DNA from: JAAYJM01 sp964498585
GTDB taxonomy: Bacteria; Bacteroidota; Ignavibacteria; Kapaibacteriales; UBA2268
Reading direction: 5' to 3'
NCBI GenBank assembly: GCA_964498585.1
Contig: CAZCHH010000090.1
Span: 1 to 8,776, forward strand
Length of the DNA stretch: 8,776 nt
Both the position numbers and the translations under genes were made by a program. Of this stretch, positions 5,883 to 8,776 are shown piece by piece (position 1 is the stretch's first letter; each line of letters starts with the position of its first letter). The notes beneath the pieces are model-generated. The model was not told where the DNA came from and did no database searches. It saw only the letters and a list, made by a program, of their open reading frames with translations.

Positions 5883-5909
5883 AATTTATAATTTATTGTA
5901 AAATTCTAA

Positions 5910-6200
5910 TTACTTTTTGCTTATTTTGGTTTTCCATTTTTTAATTTGTCTTACCATTTTATCGGCAGCTTCGCCTAAACTTTTAGGAAAATTATCAGAA
6001 GAACTGCTTGAAACAAGCGTGGTGCCTTGGAGCTGGACAGTGAAATCAACAACCTTTTCGGTATCGGTATCGTTTGTAAATTCAATACTGGTGCTTGTTA
6101 TCCCATCGTAATACTTTTCGAGATTCTTCGCTTCTTCCATAGCCGCATCGTTCAGCTCAGGATTTGATTTTAAGTGTCTGAATACAATTTGAGTTTTCAT
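5910..6200 (-). CDS. hpf: Ribosome hibernation-promoting factor, short form (HPF/YfiA family)
   Basis: This 96-residue protein consists only of the ribosomal S30AE/HPF domain, so it is the short form without the C-terminal dimerisation domain of long HPF. Recognisable parts are the start strand KTQIVFRHLKSNPELNDAAMEEAKNLEKYYDGI, a central strand VVDFTVQLQG, and the closing helix SLGEAADKMVRQIKKWKTKISKK rich in basic residues. The family binds the 30S decoding region of idle ribosomes and blocks translation in stationary phase. GAGGT lies 5 bases before the ATG, and the gene starts 36 bp after ridA, suggesting co-transcription. A strong terminator follows. Whether this copy drives 100S dimers or only protects 70S ribosomes cannot be told. 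Confidence 0.88.
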   Translation of the reverse strand: MKTQIVFRHLKSNPELNDAAMEEAKNLEKYYDGITSTSIEFTNDTDTEKVVDFTVQLQGTTLVSSSSSDNFPKSLGEAADKMVRQIKKWKTKISKK

Positions 6201-6236
6201 AATGACCTCACTATTATTATTGATAAAAAATAATAA

Positions 6237-6617
6237 TTACGGAAGAACCGCAATTGCTTCTATTTCAATTAAAACATCTTTGGGTAATCTGCAGACCTGG
6301 TAAGCTGCTCTTGCCGGTTTTGATTTACCAAGATATTCATCATATATTTTATTCATTGTTGCAAAATCATTCATATCTTTAAGTAGCACTGTAGTTTTTA
6401 CTATGTTTTCCATACTTGCGCCAGCAGCTTCCATCACTGCTTTAACATTTTTTAGTGCCTGATGTGTTTGGGTTTCTATATCTTCACCGGGCAAAGTTCC
6501 ATCTGGTTTCAGAGGAATTTGACCTGAACAAAATACTAAGCTGCCCTGTGCTTTAATTCCCTGTGAATAAGGACCTATTGGTGCTGGTGCCTTATCAGTA
6601 TAAACGGTTTCTTTCAT
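6237..6617 (-). CDS. ridA: RidA family reactive imine/enamine deaminase
   Basis: This 126-residue protein spans the whole YjgF/YER057c/UK114 domain. RidA hydrolyses 2-aminoacrylate and similar enamines or imines from pyridoxal-phosphate enzymes to keto acids and ammonia. Diagnostic parts are APAPIGPYSQG (10-20), VFCSGQIPL (28-36), ALKNVKAVMEAAGASMENIVKTTVLLKDM (54-82), and the end PARAAYQVCRLPKDVLIEIEAIAVLP with R103 (substrate carboxylate contact) and E118/E120. I chose the ATG at 6615-6617 because AAGGA lies just upstream and the family begins here. An ATG 26 codons further up gives an unrelated extension without a ribosome-binding site. hpf follows after 36 bp. The assignment is firm. Confidence 0.94.
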   Translation of the reverse strand: MKETVYTDKAPAPIGPYSQGIKAQGSLVFCSGQIPLKPDGTLPGEDIETQTHQALKNVKAVMEAAGASMENIVKTTVLLKDMNDFATMNKIYDEYLGKSKPARAAYQVCRLPKDVLIEIEAIAVLP

Positions 6618-6731
6618 AATTATCCTTAATAAATTATTAAATTTAAAATTAACTATTGCTTGACTACAATAATTTTCTATACTTTTGAGTGTCATTCTTC
6701 ACAACACTTGCCAATAAAATCTTTACTTCTC

Positions 6732-6905
6732 TGTCATTCTGACGTATGTCAGAATCCATCTTGTTTTTCCCTAAAGAAAATGGACAAAGGAATATTTTAG
6801 TCATTTGTTGTTAGTTGTTAGAAAAATACTAATGACAAATAACAAATGACTAATGACCAATAAAAAATATTTTTAAGATGGATTCTGACATCCGTCAGAA
6901 TGACA
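6732..6905. repeat. 174-bp inverted-repeat (MITE-like) element with nested hairpin block
   Basis: Terminal 31-bp inverted repeats at 6732-6762 (starting TGTCATTCTGACGTATGTCA) and 6875-6905 (ending CCGTCAGAATGACA) differ at one base. Between them is an inner inverted block, AGTCATTTGTT (6800-6810) with AACAAATGACT (6842-6852), plus further AATGAC copies. That inner block resembles the hairpin inside the element at 709-937. The terminal arms match the shorter element at 5718-5796, which lacks the inner block. No protein is encoded. Confidence 0.8.
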
Positions 6906-6911
6906 CTTTTG

Positions 6912-6970
6912 TTATGTCATCTCCATTATAATGAAGCATTTGCTTTATCAAGAGGTTCAGAATGACATAA
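6912..6970. repeat. Small degenerate inverted repeat next to the 174-bp element
   Basis: TTATGTCAT (6912-6920) and ATGACATAA (6962-6970) are perfect 9-bp inverted copies. The right side reads TTCAGAATGACATAA, so it carries the CAGAATGACA end of the larger family. It looks like a decayed or minimal relative. Confidence 0.45.
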
Positions 6971-7023
6971 TATGATAAGTTTTTTTTCAATTTACTACAC
7001 TAGAAAAAGAGTATAATCCATTT

Positions 7024-8385
7024 TTACCAGTTTTTAAATCTGATTTTATATGTAAATTCTAGTTCCTGTCCCTTTTTTACTGGAACGTTGAACAGAATAT
7101 TATTTGCATCTTTCTTTTTGTATTCAATAGATGATTCTAAAACTTCAGCGGCTCCCCAAACGCTTCTTTGAACTTCAATTTCTATGTCTTCATTTTTTCT
7201 GTTTTTTAGAGTAACCTTATAGGTCCTATCCCAAGTATTTTTAGAAATTTGTTTGCTATCAGTTTCAACTTCTTCAATTACAATATCGAATGCCTGTCCG
7301 ATTTTCAGTTTGAGCATTTCTTCTTTGGGTGTGTGGCTAATCATATCTTCGCCGACAAATTCGAGTGATTTTGCATCTTTTTTGTAAACCCGCACTTTTC
7401 CAGCAGGGAGCGGCATTCCGAGATTGTTTTCTTTTTTATTCTCAAATTCAATAATCACATCTGCCTTGCCGTTGTTTGCACTGCCTGAACTGTTATAGCG
7501 ATATTTTTTATTTATTTTAATATCGCTTGCTTCAAAAAGAGAAATCTGCTTTGTTTCGTTGTTTGCAAGTGTAGTCTGACGCTGCAAATCGTAAATATGA
7601 TAATCGAAAAATTCTCTTTCCTGAAATTGTGGTTCAGTTACCATCATCACTTCTGCTAAATCATAACCTTTCGCTCTGCTCATTTCTTTGTTATATGCTT
7701 TAACTCTATTTACATCGCCTGCGACCAATTTCAAATAAGCATCAGGGTAGCTTGTTCCGGAATTATTTGTTAAGCTGACCCAGGAATTTAAATCAATTTT
7801 TGAGTCTTTTTCATCAAGGACAGCAACGTATTCAGCGCTCCAACTCATTCCACTTGTTTGGTAAGAAATTTCTACGTCTTGCATTCCAGATTTATTCGAG
7901 ATCAATTGCCAAACGAGTGTGGGTTTAGTAATTAATCCTTCGGGTAAAGAACCGACAGAAATTTGGTATGAATCAATTTTTGGTAGCATTAGCAAACCGC
8001 CGTCTTTTTTCTTGATTACAATTTGGTTTGTTGTTGCAGAAAGCAGAGTTCCGCTTATAATAGTATTGTCATTGATTAATTCAATTTCTTTGTCAAGATA
8101 TTTTTGCAGGACTTTTAAAAAGCTAACCAAATCATATTGAAAATTCTGCTCAATAACGTTTCCATCAAGTTTAATATGAACGCTTGTCATATCAATTCTA
8201 TCGGCAACATCTGTTACTTTAACTTCAGAAGCACCTTTTATTAAATCAAGAGTTCTTAAGTCGCGGATAACGCCTAAGTCATCATTATATATTGTAACAT
8301 TCAGGGATTTTCGCCTGGTTTCCTGAGCGTTTATAAATGAAGTGGATATAATAAAAACGAGGACAAATGCTAATATTTGTTTCAT
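7024..8385 (-). CDS. DUF4139 domain-containing exported protein
   Basis: This 453-residue protein has a Sec signal peptide (residues 1-20, cleavage after INA before QE). It has no further membrane segment or lipobox, so it should be periplasmic or surface-exposed. Residues 27-42 (SLNVTIYNDDLGVIRD) match the usual N-terminal strand of DUF4139 proteins. The family signature near 177-192 reads YQTSGMSWSAEYVAVL, and LGMPLPAGKVRVYKKD around 322-337 and the tail GQELEFTYKIRF are also typical. The family is largely beta-structured, and its biochemical function is unknown. It has about the size of other family members and looks complete. The start is preceded by only a weak AAAGAAT, common in AT-rich Bacteroidota-like genomes. 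It stands alone, 406 bp upstream of ridA, so context gives no functional clue. Confidence 0.85.
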   Translation of the reverse strand: MKQILAFVLVFIISTSFINAQETRRKSLNVTIYNDDLGVIRDLRTLDLIKGASEVKVTDVADRIDMTSVHIKLDGNVIEQNFQYDLVSFLKVLQKYLDKEIELINDNTIISGTLLSATTNQIVIKKKDGGLLMLPKIDSYQISVGSLPEGLITKPTLVWQLISNKSGMQDVEISYQTSGMSWSAEYVAVLDEKDSKIDLNSWVSLTNNSGTSYPDAYLKLVAGDVNRVKAYNKEMSRAKGYDLAEVMMVTEPQFQEREFFDYHIYDLQRQTTLANNETKQISLFEASDIKINKKYRYNSSGSANNGKADVIIEFENKKENNLGMPLPAGKVRVYKKDAKSLEFVGEDMISHTPKEEMLKLKIGQAFDIVIEEVETDSKQISKNTWDRTYKVTLKNRKNEDIEIEVQRSVWGAAEVLESSIEYKKKDANNILFNVPVKKGQELEFTYKIRFKNW

Positions 8386-8776
8386 ATTCTTTGTTTATAA
8401 ATATTATATATTAATCATTTTATTTCCATTTTTCTTTCTAACTATTGAGAAGGAATAAATCAAATTCTATTGTAAAAATAATTTTGAAATTAATTTTATT
8501 TATCACAATTCTTCAAATATAAAAAAAATTGCAAAATTATAAATAATTTAAATAAATTATTTATAATACCAAACCTATAAAATAATATTCAATTAGCCAA
8601 AATGATTCATTTGTTTATACCTTTACCTTAAACTGTCATACTTTGCTTCGCTCCAAATAAACCACTTTAACTTTTGATACGTGTAACTATAGCAATACAA
8701 ATTCTTATGATGATTTTATACCAAACCGCTTACAATAATAGCAATATATTATGTTATTCCGAGCGTAGCGAGGAAT
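8386..8776. other. Upstream region of the DUF4139 gene, AT-rich, with a repeat at the edge
   Basis: No gene is visible in these 391 bp. A string matching TAnnTTTG on the minus strand (8532-8539) could be a -7 element for the DUF4139 gene, but I find no matching -33 TTTG at the usual spacing. The last part contains GTCATACTTTGCTTCGCTCC (8636-8655) and the repeat at the edge. Confidence 0.5.
8754..8776. repeat. Edge of a dispersed ATTCCGAGCG-type repeat
   Basis: The window ends in TATTCCGAGCG followed by TAGCGAGGAAT, with ATTCC and GGAAT as outer inverted ends. This resembles the widespread short repeat of the form ATTCCGAGCGAAGCGAGGAAT found between genes in many bacterial genomes. The segment 8636-8655 reads as a diverged copy in the opposite orientation, so an element may begin there. 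The window cuts off the remainder. Confidence 0.5.

Larger units (their letters stand above)
5365..5909. other. Intergenic stretch: ars control region, repeat element and hpf terminator
   Basis: These 545 bp contain no credible gene. From the arsR side they hold the ribosome-binding site and the probable operator (5375-5396), then a very AT-rich stretch. A short stem (AAACTTT at 5466-5472 with AAAGTTT at 5476-5482) has no clear role. The inverted-repeat element at 5718-5796 and the terminator of hpf follow. A TGTATTTG string overlapping the operator (5391-5398, minus strand) is one base off the Bacteroidota -7 consensus TAnnTTTG, with TTTG-like sequence 16 bases upstream; this is a weak promoter candidate. 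Confidence 0.55.
6618..7023. other. Intergenic stretch upstream of ridA, mostly repeat
   Basis: These 406 bp contain no gene. The 174-bp element at 6732-6905 fills much of the stretch, followed by a smaller inverted repeat (6912-6970). A single TGTCATTCT string at 6690-6698 may be another fragment of the same family. I see no clear terminator for the DUF4139 gene and no clear promoter for ridA. Confidence 0.55.

Noticed and set aside
6618..6695. N-terminal extension of ridA from an ATG at 6695
   Set aside because: The extra 26 residues do not match the family, and the internal ATG at 6617 has a good AAGGA site and the correct family start.
5718..6970. CRISPR array
   Set aside because: The repeats are inverted, unequal in spacing and imperfect, with genes between them; there are no regular spacers and no cas genes.

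Overview
The window is AT-rich, and every gene I can support lies on the minus strand, so transcription runs from right to left. Several features suggest a member of the Bacteroidota/Ignavibacteriota (FCB) group: low GC, small thioredoxin-like arsenic genes, a DUF2281-type antitoxin ending in an EDFYETR-like tail, a DUF4139 protein, and dispersed TGTCATTCTGA-type inverted repeats. This is inference from gene content; there is no rRNA or marker gene to confirm it. A run of exactly 100 N (4571-4670) shows that the sequence is a scaffold from a draft assembly.

Right part (8776 to about 5850): a secreted DUF4139 protein (7024-8385), then a two-gene unit, ridA (6237-6617) and hpf (5910-6200), closed by a clear intrinsic terminator (5849-5882). 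Two related inverted-repeat elements (6732-6905 and 5718-5796) bracket ridA-hpf. Another repeat starts near the right edge.

Middle and left part (5396 to about 1044): an arsenic resistance cluster. A perfect 22-bp palindrome (5375-5396) sits just upstream of arsR and is the probable ArsR operator. Then come arsR and arsM (sharing ATGA), a 131-bp foldback element, acr3, an orphan MazE/VapB-like antitoxin, a 19-codon stub of a MazF/PemK toxin, an ArsF-family CXXC protein, a small CSKC thioredoxin-like protein, a CIPC thioredoxin-like lipoprotein, and a CcdA-like membrane protein. Spacing from acr3 onward is mostly 1-20 bp or overlapping, so these look co-transcribed. ArsR would sense arsenite, ArsM methylate it and Acr3 export it. 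The last four genes look like a thiol-redox relay across the membrane, possibly linked to organoarsenical handling as in arsEFG-type clusters.

Left edge (1-659): the N-terminal 219 residues of a YeeE/YedE (thiosulfate transporter-like) membrane protein, separated from the arsenic cluster by a 384-bp stretch that contains a 229-bp inverted-repeat element.

The most unusual points are the toxin stub whose stop codon overlaps the start of the ArsF-family gene, the foldback element inside the ars cluster, and the two modular miniature elements that share an internal hairpin block.
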